Shown: one piece after another, positions 1 through 11,060 of the stretch
Layout: each line of letters opens with the position of its first letter
How positions within the stretch are numbered: the stretch's first letter is position 1
Made by a program: the position numbers and the translations under genes
Assembly (NCBI GenBank): GCA_021186555.1
Contig: JAJKFL010000006.1
Location: forward strand, 37,631,478-37,695,477
DNA from: Reticulitermes speratus
Lineage: Eukaryota; Arthropoda; Insecta; Blattodea; Rhinotermitidae
Reading direction: 5' to 3'
DNA length: 64,000 bases
The notes under the pieces: generated by a model
What the model was told of the DNA's origin: nothing
Seen by the model: the letters and a program-made list of their open reading frames with translations, nothing else
The model's database searches: none

Positions 1-163
1 TTGTAAACCGAACGGTATGCGGGCTGTAAATAGAGTTGCGGCTATAAATAACGTGCATAGTTCTGTTGACACTGTTCGACATGCAGCATGGGTGACCGTA
101 ACCCACACACTAGGACAATAGTAATAATCATTCGCGATTGCATTTTAAAACATTACAAACTCA
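1..163. other. No recognised feature
   Basis: I see no coding frame, repeat or RNA gene here. The sequence looks like ordinary flank of the palindrome that follows. Confidence 0.5.
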
Positions 164-678
164 TAAATTAAAGCCAACAAAATACGCTCTATTTAGGGAG
201 AAACTACAAATTTTCTGTAAGTGATCCTACGTGTTTGGCGCTCTTGGGCCGTTATCAAGGAGCTTCAAGTGATTACAAAAAGACGTCTATCAAGATACGC
301 TACTGAATGTATCAATAAACCACTTATGAATACACAAATATAAAAAGTATAAAATATAAAAATTTAAAGTTGTCAATCGTTGATTAAAATATCAGTGTTT
401 GTATCTTCCAGGATAAATTCGGTCCAGTTTTCAGTTTAACAGTGCTGTGGCGGAATGGCTGCGTTATCTAAACTTTTTAATATTTTTAACTTGTGTTTTA
501 TATTTGCGTATGCGTAAGTGGTTTGTTGATACGTGAAGTATCGTATCTTAATAAGCTCCCTTTGTAATTACTTGAAGTTCCTTGATAATGGTCCAAGATT
601 TCCGAAACATTTAGGGGATTAATTATAGACAATTAGGGATTTCTTCCTAAATACAGTGTATTTTGTTGGTTTTAATTT
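164..678. repeat. Long imperfect palindrome, arms about 205 bp
   Basis: The left arm (about 164-368) reads as the reverse complement of the right arm (about 471-678). About 100 bp of single-copy spacer lies between them. Matching landmarks are AGCCAACAAAATAC on the left against GTATTTTGTTGGTT on the right, and CAAGGAGCTTCAAGTGATTA against TAATTACTTGAAGTTCCTTG. Identity is roughly 75-80% by eye. Read outward from the centre, each arm holds a CTTGATAA ... GCC/TCC ... GAAAC- or CAAAC-like block that resembles a decayed hammerhead core. No coding frame is seen. It could be a fold-back element or a head-to-head pair of Penelope-like terminal repeats. Confidence 0.7.
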
Positions 679-1039
679 GTTTAATTTAATAAAGAAATAC
701 GCGGTAATATGCGGCGCAGTAAAGTTAGAAACAGTTTGCGATATAACTTCAAAGTAGTGGTGTAAATAAGAAATATTCCCGTTTCCAAGATGTGTACGGC
801 ATTATAAGAAGAAATTTAAATACGTAGGAAAACGTAGAAAGTAAACGGAATCAACAGTTCTAGAAGGCAGTGGCTGTTACAGCATGAGAATGAAGTGTGG
901 GTGGTAAAGAGTGTGGACACAACATACATTCAACCCGCCGAAGTCAAACTAAACGATAAGTGTAGGATGTACAAGAATGGACAAAATTAAAAACGATAAA
1001 TGACAAAAAACATGATTAGAAATATGGTAAGCAGAAAAT
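679..1039. other. No recognised feature
   Basis: AT-rich sequence without a gene, repeat or structured RNA that I can identify. Confidence 0.5.
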
Positions 1040-1165
1040 AACTCGAAGGAATGGAAGAGTTCAATGGATATGTAAGGTACAAAGAGCAGGGATGAAGAGA
1101 GTACTGTACACCAAGAAGAGAAACACGCAGCGGCCGTAGACGATTCAGAAAACTGGAGCCGGGAC
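1040..1165 (+). mobile_element. Decayed LINE 3' coding tail (possible)
   Basis: One forward frame reads NGRVQWICKVQRAGMKRVLY followed by TKKRNTQRP and a stop. This resembles the basic C-terminal tail of insect endonuclease-reverse transcriptase LINEs, whose usual pattern is L-W-GHV-RM ... P-K/R ... GRPR-RW. A GRRRFR run follows in a neighbouring frame. Only the last part of the protein would be present, and it is frame-broken. The match is by pattern and could be chance. Confidence 0.33.
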
Positions 1166-1689
1166 AGAAAAGCTTCCCGTGTCTTGAATTTTATCTAAAT
1201 AGTGTTAAAGTATTTATATTCTGCCTCACAGTAACTTGCTTCGTCTACGATGAGAGTATAACCGGTTGATGCTATTTAGGGGAACTATAGAGTAGCCGTT
1301 GAGAATTAAACGAATAAATTTGAAGTCTCATCTCTAGTGTTTTTCGTCGTTTTCAGCGTTCAGCAAATTTTTCCTTATATATAGATATTTAATAATATTT
1401 AACCTCATACAGTCAATACCGCGTTGGGCGAGGGGTAGTGTATACATTTCGGTGCCGCTGTCATCCAGTGTACATACTGCTTTTCGTTTGCCTACTTCAA
1501 CTAATTACTTATACGCAATGCGTGCTTATTTTGAGAACCATACTGAACACTCAGATACACTGTGTGGGCAAAATGCAGAGTGTTTTGATAGTGAAGCAAA
1601 TGGTACGTACATGTAACAAGCACTCTGCCTTGCAGGATTAAGGATTATAAAGAACTGAGCATGCATTTAGAACAAAATAAAGTAGGTGG

Positions 1690-1835
1690 ACACGGGCAAG
1701 ATTGGGCAAACCGTGTGGATAGCATGACAGATGAAATAATGCCGAAAGAGACTCTGAAGGACGCCTGTGGACCGAAAGGACTCCGAGACAATCTGAGGGA
1801 GGCCTTCGGAAAAGTGGAATGAGTATGTTGAGTTT
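1690..1835 (+). mobile_element. Decayed LINE 3' coding tail
   Basis: The frame reads DWANRVDSMTDEIMPKETLK, and an overlapping frame then gives GRPSEKWNEYVE. Together these fit the W-HV-RM-DE-IPK ... GRP-KRW ... signature at the C-terminus of RTE/CR1-like LINE reverse transcriptases. The frame changes after TLK and a stop precedes GRP, so it is a dead fragment. No reverse transcriptase core lies upstream, so the copy is heavily 5' truncated or eroded. Confidence 0.45.
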
Positions 1836-4800
1836 GTTTCTGGAGTAGTGACCAATCGTTGTAATAGGTCCATCATGAAGAGAGTTAGTTGCTTGCTGAT
1901 GCCTCAGCTCACTGCCGCCAGCTTGTGATTTCGTTTTTTAAAGGTGGGAGTTGTTTCATGCCTCAGTTATGATTCATGAGGAATGTTCTTGATTTTAGGT
2001 GTTTATACACGTATGTTAACAAATGTACATGTCTTGAAAAATACCAAGTCATTGAATGCTACTGAAGTCTATGTGGCGCTTGGTGAAAATAGATGCTTTA
2101 CCCTGTCAATTTGGTTTATTTATGTTTAGATGCGGTATAAAGTAGATGATCTGTTAACTTTGCAATTTGTAGGCAGCTTTAGGTTGGTACTGCACTGTAT
2201 GTCGTCTCTCACTTTCAGCTTCTGTCGGCTTGTGTGATCGTTTATTGTGGATTTGTGATGTGCTCAAAATGCCTGTGTTTCAAGTTCATTCGAATATTGT
2301 GTATTGATGTAGAGACGACGGATGGTTATAGTGTTAAAGTTGAGAAAAGTTTATAAACGCTTCACTTTTTTCTTTTATTATTATAGTCGAAATCGTAGTA
2401 TGTCAGATTCTAAGGTAGGGAATGTGGCAAAACTCAGAATTCTTGGAACGACAGTAACAAATCAAAATTGCGTTTACGAAGTGCCCCACATTTCATGTTT
2501 TTTTTTTAAATATCTTCCATTCTCTTATCGTAAACTTGAACATTAAAACAGACGCCTGTAAACCTATAATCATAGGTCTTGCAGGTTTCCACAATAACGC
2601 CGTTTGTTGATGGTGATGTCAGGACCCCAGAACACCACCATCATTTATTCTTTGATGTCGATTTCTTAGGGCAGGGAGAGGATTATTGAATGCATTGAAT
2701 TTCCCCACCCTGGTGATTGAAAGTGGTGGTATCACGTCTCATCTTCCGCCATCGGTCGTTGTCGCTAACACTGCCGTCAGCGGGTTTCGTTTGATCAACC
2801 CTTCCACCCGTCCACTTACACTTTGTATATATGTTTTGCCTGGACTGTAGGGTGGAAACGTGTAGACAGATGATGGGGGAAAAAGTTATGTAGCATATGT
2901 TACTTTACTCGGGGCGGCTTAGTCTTTGGTCTCAAAGAATATAACGAACGGTTCGCGATCGTTCCGGGAGCCGATCGTCTGTGTCGGTGAATTGATAAAC
3001 ACGGCGTAGTTAGTTTAATCACTGCTTGTTGATTATGTTTCACTGTAATGTTATTAATCTTAAAGTAATGGGTTTTATGTGCGCTGATTAGCTCGGTCTG
3101 TTATGTAATCGTAATTTTTGTGACATTTAATGCTTATTTAATGAAACGAATTAATTTTTAAGCTTCGACCACCATGAGTACATAGGCCCTGGGTTTACTG
3201 CAGATACTGTGTGGACAGACGTTGGCTTTTTCTGACGCCGAAACAGTGTCCTCTTCCTTCAGAAACGCTCAGATTTAAATGTGTCTTACAGCCCTCATAC
3301 CATTTGAATTCATGCTGGCTGCCGCATTGGCCATAATTTCAAATCCTCTAGTGATGTAGCAGTTCGCGTTCTGGTTTCTTTGAATTTTATTGGCGCAAAG
3401 AGAGCGACTGCTGCGTCACACAATATTGCAGCCTTTCAAAGTTCCGAATGATTGGCGATGTCAGATTTTTAAACAGCCAGAATGTAATATAGTCCGCATT
3501 CACACCAGGATGATGAGAATCACCTAGTTTGCCTAGCACCTCAGGAAAGTCGGTCCGGGCTTCTGATCCCAGATCGGACCGTTAGTCCGTTAGGAAGGTT
3601 AGTATGCACAAGCAGTGCTGTCATTGAGGGAAACTTCTCTTCGGCTAAAGTGGGCACTACAGTATACCGGCTCGAGCATACTTTCAACTGCTTCCACCTG
3701 CTCCTGTTTGTAACTGGTGCCGTGTATGGAAGTATCATACATAATGGCAGCACAACCAGCGTTAGTCTTGTGTGTAGTGTAAGGACCCGTCATTTGATTG
3801 CATGAAACACCTTTGATTACTGTAGGCGTGTGAACTTTTTTCTCTTCCCCTAAAAAGAGCAGCTGATCTAGCTGCTTGCAAAGTTGTCACGACGTTTTGT
3901 ATTCCTTTTTATCGACATCCGGAATGGAAATGAAACTTAGAAGATAGATTTATATGGAACGATTTTTTTTTTAGCTATTCGGTGTCATTGTTTCAGCTGC
4001 AGACAGTTTAAAGCATTGGATGTTATAGAGAAGTCTTTAGGATATAATAGGAGATTCTGGAAGGAGATAGCAGTTATTCATTTAAAGTCAGGCCGATTTT
4101 CTGGAAGTACAAAGTGAAACCGCGAGAATCGTCATAGTCGGTTCTGCGGTCGAGATTCGAGCCGGATACCAGTCTTCTCGTTGAAGTTATATAGCCCTAC
4201 CTTCCTAAACTTGTCGTCAGGTGGTCAGTTATAATTTTGCGTATCTGTGATAGATTTCCGTAAATCCTTGCGGTCCTGTATTAGGCTGAGCTTCAGTTGA
4301 AATATTTATTTTTCCCCTCCCAGTTTTTATGACGTAATGCTTGCTGCTGTACACTTGTGTACCTTTTATATTACCATATCCTCTCTACAGACTTAATTAT
4401 AGTTGTTCGGTTATGCTGTGGAACGTCGTTGGTTTCTGGCTGTGGGGGAAGAAAATGCGAGTATAATGATGGTGTTTAAGAACGGCGTACTAAGTTATAT
4501 TTTGACGTTAAGACAAATTAAGTAACGATGTTTTGCAGAAAATTACATAATGACGAGCTTATTCACGCAGTATCGTTAGGGTGATTGAATCAAGATGGAT
4601 TAGATGAAGTTATACGAAATGTAGTAGGCCTATACATAATTTTGGTCGGAAAACGGAGTGATGGGACCACTGGAGGCGTACGCCTGGGTGGAACGTGTGA
4701 TCCCCGTGAAGCCAGAAATTAAACCAAATAATATATAAGTTACATATGTGCAGTTGTGTAATTCACGGAAAATGGAAAATATTAATACTGCATACAAATT

Positions 4801-4990
4801 CAGTTCCTACTTTACAGAAAACGCACTCCGTCTCCATTACAAAGGCCAACTGGTTAATGCTTTTAGGGAAATAATCTCTGTTTACTCTGAGTTTTATACA
4901 AACACGCAAATGCATCGGGTGTGTAAAGTTCAGGGATTCAGGGATTTTAAATGTTAGAGCAGTGTGGTACTTGCAGTAACCACGGCATTT
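1836..4990. other. About 3.1 kb with no recognised gene
   Basis: Only short frames of at most 74 codons occur, none with a recognisable domain. The overlapping minus-strand frames at 3541-3793 share one repeat-like GC-richer patch and show no family signature. I found no transposon ends or RNA genes. Confidence 0.5.
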
Positions 4991-4993
4991 TAC

Positions 4994-5045
4994 AGCAATG
5001 GTTCTCATCTTTTCTCGTACCACGGACCCCTTATTAGGTCTCACT
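4994..5045 (+). mobile_element. Possible hAT-type terminal fragment
   Basis: The run CAGCAATGGTTCTCATC, followed by TACCACGGACCCCTTATT, resembles the CAGxGGTTCTCAA ... CACGGACC start common to many non-autonomous hAT elements. I did not find the opposite inverted end or an 8-bp duplication, so this may be a lone end or chance. Confidence 0.25.
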
Positions 5046-5392
5046 AATAAATTTTATATATAAAAAATAATCGTAGAATATAACTACGATGCTGATATCT
5101 GATCATTATTTCACAGGACCTGTTTTACCTGACTGATTACCTATATATACTAAACCAACTGCCAATAACAAGCTAATGGTAGAAGATAATCTTAAAAAAA
5201 CCATATAGCTTCATTTTATCTTTTTACTACGAAAATATTGACGAACCTTATTTAAGGATTTTATAATCTGTGTTTTATACATTTAAAACAAAATTGTAAA
5301 TAACTGTAATATAAATGATTATGAAACTTGACTATATGTGATACAAAACATAATAACAGATAACGCTGGATGTAAAGTAAATGTAGACTACG

Positions 5393-5439
5393 AGCTCCCT
5401 GAAGATGGCCTTGTAAGGGTTGAAACATACGTAGGGGTT
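5393..5439 (+). ncRNA. Hammerhead-ribozyme-like motif
   Basis: AGCUCC (5393-5398) precedes the core CUGAAGA (5399-5405). A U, a GGCC...GGUU stem and GAAAC (5422-5426) follow, then AUACGUA and GGGGUU (5434-5439). AGCUCC can pair with GGGGUU as six pairs including two wobbles, giving stem I. Stem III would be only A-U and C-G. Minimal hammerheads of this kind are known from Penelope-like elements. One extra U after the core A departs from the textbook motif. Confidence 0.45.
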
Positions 5440-5699
5440 AAAGAATAAAAAGTGAGAAAATATAGTGCATTTCGTTGGTGTGTAATTTGTGAAGGTCTCA
5501 CTAATTCTGCAGCAGCCCCTTCCCCAAAATTATCACAACTCATGGAACATTTAGAGCTGGAATATATACAAATAAGAAACATACTTCATCTATAATAACC
5601 GTTATTGAGTCAACGTAAACATTTATTACAAAACAATTTTCATAGTAGTAATGAAAATATGGCTTATGCTAGGAAAACCCTAAAGGGAAAAATATGAGA

Positions 5700-5970
5700 G
5701 ATTTGAGGTTGTCATAGCGACGGTGTTGAAGATTCAGGTCTGATTGGATGTAACGCCTCGCCGTTTGGTGATGCGTACCGACATTTCGAAGGAGCGTAGT
5801 GCATCTTCAGGGTGCAGACGTTTACTTGGTCTGCTGGACCCAGGCCCGCAGTTTTGACTTTGAAGATAAAGACATTACGCCCCTTCGAAAGGTCGTTAAC
5901 TACCTACCAGCCGACACGGTGTTACATTTCAGAAGATTGGAATCTTCGGGAGAAGAATGTGACAGTCTAC
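5700..5970. repeat. Inverted repeat with hammerhead-like arms
   Basis: The left arm (5700-5811) on the minus strand reads CUGAAGAUGCACUACGCUCC, then UUC GAAAUGUCGG. The right arm (about 5857-5970) on the plus strand reads TTTGAAGATAAAGACATTAC, then GCCCCTTCGAAAGG. Past the motif, both arms carry the same outward sequence (GGATGTAACGCC against CGGTGTTACATT). The outer end ATTTGAGGTTGTCA recurs at about 16568. The arms are divergent, so this is an old copy of a family also seen at 25.4, 36.7, 48.6, 58.8 and 61.2 kb. Confidence 0.6.
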
Positions 5971-7770
5971 TGAGTAGAACCCATGAAAGTCGCTGACCCC
6001 CGTTTGATAAGATTCACGTTCCTGAGTTTGAAGCTGGGCTTTCGCGGTGAGAAACTGGCAATTAACCGCATGTTGTGGCATGTCGTTACATAAAGTTAGG
6101 TGAAATTCCACGGTCTAGGACCACGGTAGCGTAACTTCGAAAACTGCGGAAATGATGTTTGTTATTAATTAATGATTTCGAAATGAAGTAGGCTACGTAT
6201 TATGTTGAAATATAGTAACAGTTGGTTGAACGTTTTTGTAAAATGCCGTTAGCATATCAGCATTTTGGAACTTTTTAAAGAACCAAACGTAGTCAGTGTA
6301 CGATGTATTACCTCTAACCGAGGTGGACACAATTCGGAGCTCAGTAGCGTGCATGGAGATACGCTATTTGGGCAGTAGCATTTAAGCTTTGTTAGCTGGA
6401 TTTTGTGTTGTGTTACAGCATGGGGTTGAATATGAATTACAGCTAAATGATAATCAGATAAATCATGAAGTAAAAGGAAATTCGGGCTACGTATCGCTCG
6501 TACATGATCTACAGAATGAGAACATAAACAATACATTCGTACAATGAGCGACGTGTGGTGTTGGTGTGAGACTGATTGCAGTGAACCTAATGAAAACTAG
6601 ATATCGGAATCTTTAGGGAAGTCTTTTTCGCCAAAATGTTCTGAGGAAAGCCGATCATGTGAAGATACCCCCAAGACAGCTGACAAAAATATTGTTCGAA
6701 ATGTAGACTGTGGCTGTCATTTAGAGGGCAAATAATCCTTGAAAGCGAGGAAAATACCACGAGCCACGATGAAAGGAGTATCACATTCATTCATTCATTC
6801 ATTCATTCATTCATTTCTTCTTTTCGTCCTCTTCCTCCTACTCCATCTTGGTTTGTAACAACGCTTTCAGGTTCTTGAATTATGTTGTATCGAATAATAT
6901 GGTAATTAGTGAGCAATTAATTTTAAGGGACGTGTACGTAAGTCATCGTATCATTCGTCTGAAGGGACTGGGAAGCCCACGGAAGATGTCAGAATAGGCC
7001 GCATTCGATCTGCAATTCGAACACGGTATCTCCCCTATACTGGTGCCCACTCGTGCATGGTGTGCAGTGAAATGAGTAGCAACACAGCTCAAGGAAAGGA
7101 ATTTATGTAAACCTGTATTTCCGGAGCTAAGGCACGGTAGGAGAAAATGAGAATGGAAACTGCGTAACCGCCAGAGCAGAATAGCACTGAAAACTAAACA
7201 GAACGATCAACTCGGTGTGTGTTTGGATATAATATCAGTCAAACGGGGAACAAAACATTTATGAAAGTACACTAAACTATATGGCTTACAGTATTCCGAT
7301 TGTATTTAAGCCACCATGAAGCCACCATCGTAGGTTATAGAGAGGTGTTCAGTTGAGTATTGCCTTTATGCTAAATTAGGAAGTACGAAATCGCATTCTT
7401 CCCTTACGTTTGAGATGTAAACTTTAATCGATAGTTCATTTAGTATTGCCGTAAAATGTGTTAGGTACTTCGAAAAAATGAAGTTAGTTCGTGGTATTTA
7501 TCTGTATATGGGATCTTACCGACCATTTGGGCTTCGGCAAACCAGAGAGCACATGCCTATGTATTAGTTGTCATGGTCATCATGTAGTAGTGCTCATTAT
7601 TTACTAAACTTGCTTATTTTAATATACCATATATAAGCTTCTTTTATTAATATTTGCCATAGTGAAGGTGGCGCTTGTTGATTTAATTCTATGGCAGTTG
7701 CGGCGAAGGTAGCCTTTTTACAATCAGTATTAAAATTAGATCTCTCTTAAATGAAAAATATTGCAGATAA
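5971..7770. other. No recognised gene; holds one microsatellite
   Basis: The longest frames here are 95 and 67 codons and look random. The only structured feature is the ATTC tract listed separately. Confidence 0.5.
6784..6815. repeat. (ATTC)n microsatellite
   Basis: About eight uninterrupted ATTC units are visible, followed by a pyrimidine-rich run. Confidence 0.95.
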
Positions 7771-7859
7771 CATATACAGGGCATACATAAAGGATGGTGC
7801 GGTTTTAATAGTGAACATTATTAAAACCGCACCATTCTTTTGTGTATGCCCTGTATATG
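7771..7859. repeat. Near-perfect 40-bp-arm hairpin (MITE-like)
   Basis: The left arm (7771-7810) starts CATATACAGGGCATACA. The right arm (7819-7859) ends TGTATGCCCTGTATATG. The 8-nt loop is GTGAACAT. The arms differ at only a few bases plus one indel. An outer TATA on both sides would fit TA target duplication of a Tc1/mariner-type MITE reduced to its inverted ends. The family is inference. Confidence 0.8.
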
Positions 7860-8061
7860 TAGGTCTATGTACTATATATATGCACAGTACGTAAGATGTC
7901 CTGAAACAGTGCCAAGGTTATTAAAATCAGAGACATTAACATCCCGTCGTGAAATAATTTACAAAGAGAAACAAACCGCTTGATTACTTTTTTCTGCTTC
8001 CTAGAAAACAGTTTTGAAACTGTAGATGTGCTATTCTGCTCGTAAGCCGGCGAGTATTTTC

Positions 8062-8330
8062 TGTGCTTAAGTAAGCACCACGCCTTCGTGGTGGTGGTGT
8101 GGTGGTGGTGGTGGTGGTGGTGGTGGGACTGTGGAGTGTTACGCTTTCATAACGACAGCACTGGATGGAAGAGGGTGACCGGCTATGTATCCCGGCTGCT
8201 TTACCACTGGGGATTCATTGGATAGGAGGCTTGTTGGATTCCATAGCCTATATGGACTCTTCGTGGAAGAGAGAAATCACTTTTCCTGTCGGGAATCGAA
8301 TCGCTGTTGCCCGGTCGTCCCAATGTCAAT
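8062..8330 (-). mobile_element. tRNA-derived SINE, family 2, minus strand
   Basis: Read on the minus strand, a head with a B-box-like GATTCGATTCCCGAC near 8298-8312 precedes the family body (CAGTGGTAAAGCAGC near 8197-8211). The tail is the CACGAAGGCGTGGTGC and CTTAAG block at 8062-8090, which recurs in the 57.3-kb copy. A GTG tract has expanded within the tail. The body is degenerate and I see no clear target duplication. Confidence 0.6.
8087..8127. repeat. (GTG)n microsatellite in SINE tail
   Basis: Roughly thirteen GTG units with one interruption directly follow the SINE-tail words CACGCCTTCG. The tract therefore probably grew from that tail. Confidence 0.9.
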
Positions 8331-8670
8331 CACAGATTCTCACAACATTCTGACAGCAGTTGTTAGCCTGCAGTCCTTGCCATGGCAGTGCTTTTAGTGT
8401 CGCTGTGTTCTAGATTAAATGGTGTGAGGGCCTGACCATTTTGTATCATATTCTTTCTCGGAATTTCACTATTTGATTAAGCTATCGTCGTAGATAACCA
8501 TAAATCAGAGTTCACCTCCGTAATATAAACCGTTCGTATTCAGGTTTCAGTAAAGCTCACTTGTAATACAATGAAGCACAAGCAAACGCCCTTACTGGGC
8601 GGGAAGTTATGTACTAATGTCTGGAGTAACGGCCGATCGATGCTAAATCGTAATCGTGGCTGTGAGCGCT

Positions 8671-8707
8671 GCCACGACGACACACGCCATGTGTGTGTCG
8701 TCGTGGC
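8671..8707. repeat. Perfect 15-bp hairpin
   Basis: GCCACGACGACACAC (8671-8685) and GTGTGTCGTCGTGGC (8693-8707) are exact reverse complements around a 7-nt loop. The arms are GC-rich and contain no mismatch, so the copy is young or constrained. Short minus-strand frames pass through it but match nothing I know. Confidence 0.85.
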
Positions 8708-10931
8708 CCGGAATAGCCTGTACTTTCCTGTTGATCGGAGTGATACGTAGATCTGGTCTGCATGTGTAGTTCGGATGATCGGGAAAGCCATTTCGTGGAT
8801 GGGGTCTCACTGGGAGCAGGTACTCCATGCTGGAAGTGAAAAATGTGTGAAGGAACTCCCTGGGAAGAAAAATATTGAAAGGAGGCCACCGCTGTGTAAC
8901 CTGCTTCATGCCCCTCACTAGGTACTTACGCATTTATTTTTCCTTGTCTTTCAAATTCCATTTTTTTCTTCCTTCGTATTTTCTCTTTTCTTCCATTTTA
9001 CCTGTCGGCTACCGAAGGAATAACTTGTGCAGTCCTGTAAATATCATGTAGTGGGGGAACTCGTAGAAATTTAAGTTAACTGTACGTTATGTTCAGGAAG
9101 TGTATTCACACGTGGGCGTATAAGTAAGGTGTGGCAACGCATCTAAACTTTCAAACTCAATTTGATTTTGAAGGTATTGGTAATACTTCCTGATGTCGCG
9201 TGCCCTTCAAACAATTTTAGCACCAACACACTCAATAGTGTCTTATTGGAAAAAAGTTGTGTCGGTCAGTCAGCAGCATGGCTATTACCCGTTAGATACT
9301 GTTCGATTAACTCGTGTTTTAAGCGTCCAATTGAATAAGTTCCTGGGGAAACGTAGTCTTAGGCCTACGAAGTATTTTAAAGGCGCTGGAGAACTGAGTG
9401 CTAGTGGGGATTGAGAGGAGAAGTCGTAATGTTTGTGCTGTAATAATTAGCAAGATTATCGCAAACCCCCGTAACGAGTTCGTTAAGTTTTGTACACATA
9501 GTTTCCGTAAGGAGCAGTTTCGGCTACCTTATAGAGTTTCCTATAGCACGCGCTGTTAACCCAGTGTCCACGTATAGCAGTGGGACATTAGGCTGCAGAA
9601 CTGTCGCGTTTGTGCTATCGTAAATATTGTGCCCATGAAAGTTTCGAACTAGTCTTGTCTAACGTGGTATTTTCAAAAGGATATATTTTTTGTGATGTGT
9701 GAAAGTGTATGAGGTGACATAAGAATCCAAAAATGCCAAGTCCTACACTTTACAGCGGATTTATGATATGGACATAAGCTTGAAATGAATGGTATGTCGT
9801 ATCCAGTCTTCATACTACTGAATTATTCAAATAACTACTTTATTATTGGTTTGACTAATAAGAATGAACGGGTTTGTTTCCGTCTATCCTTTAACAGAAT
9901 GCTGAATCGAGACTACATTTTATATTTTTCATTGAAAAGTAACAGTAGGAATAATAATAGTACAGAAATTAACAACTGTTTTCCGGATTAGTATGTTTGC
10001 AGGTACGACGTTGTTTAGGGGTTCAAATTTTCCACGGACTTAGTAGCAGAAATATTGCAAGAAATTATACGCGATTTGTAACCCAGTAAGCGTACCGACT
10101 GAGGTTTTTATAACGTGCGTTATAGTTTGGTATCTTGAAGTGTACACGTGTATTAACAAGAAGCTGTACCAGCGGGCTGCCCCCTTCAGTACAGTGACTG
10201 GCTGCGGGCTGCGGTTCTTGGTAGCGGCAGGCATTTTTCCACTGCTGGGATGCGTGGAGCTGTAATTCCATTTTTTATGTTGTATGTACCGTGCATTTTA
10301 TCGTGAGTTTAAGTCAGAGGGGTTGAAAATACATCTTATACTTGTTAATAATCTTGTGCATTTGTTGGTTTTGACTTAAACTGTAATTCCATGTTTATTG
10401 TAGGCATACGAGTCCGTGGTGTGGTGCTGCTTTTGATCAGGATTTAGGCATTCTTCTTATATAGAAGACTTAGTTGTATGTTATTTGAAACCAGCTTCTC
10501 TTTGTTGCATTATTCGTTCTATTTACATGATGACTAAAATTAACTCTTAATTCGGAAGTTGTGTCTGTCGGCGTGTTTCATTTCCGAAACTCCGCAGATG
10601 TCGATGGTATTTGGTATTTGCTAGGAGACTGTGCAGTGTCTGGTGATTTAAATTTGTTTTATATCAATCAAACAGATATAACCCCATACCTTACACCAGT
10701 CATACCTTTTTTAACCCGCAAGATGAACTCATCGTGCATAAAAGTGGCGCATGAAATAATATGTAGGCCCAATTGAAGTTTACAACGTTTATCTGCAACA
10801 CAAGCATAAAGTTCTTTGGTGTTTGAACGGGAAACTGTTCAAATAAATTGATCAGTGATGCCTAACCTCAACGACTTGAAACGTTCTGGAAAGAAGGTTA
10901 CATTTTTACTAAGGTACGTAATAAACTTCAT
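8708..10931. other. About 2.2 kb with no recognised gene
   Basis: Overlapping short minus-strand frames at 8540-8933 occupy a GC-richer patch but show no domain. The rest is AT-rich, with no transposon ends or RNA genes recognised. Confidence 0.5.
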
Positions 10932-11060
10932 GTACCCTGAAGACGGAGGCAGAAAGTTCCCTCGAAACGGTATCTGTTCTGAGGATGGAGGCGGCAAATT
11001 CTTACGAAGCGTTGTTACCTGCCTACCATACAGCACGGCGGTACATCACGGAACATCTCT
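10932..11060 (+). ncRNA. Tandem pair of hammerhead-like motifs
   Basis: Motif 1 (10932-10973) has GUACC, core CUGAAGA (10937-10943), a stem GGAGG...CCUC, GAAAC (10964-10968) and GGUAU, which pairs with GUACC as stem I. Motif 2 (10979-11012) has CUGAGGA, a GGAGG...CUUAC block and GAAGC, so its core is damaged. The units are about 42 bp apart in the same orientation. The following TACCATACAGCACGGCG matches the outer arm of the inverted-repeat family. Elsewhere in the window the motif usually occurs in inverted pairs. Confidence 0.5.
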
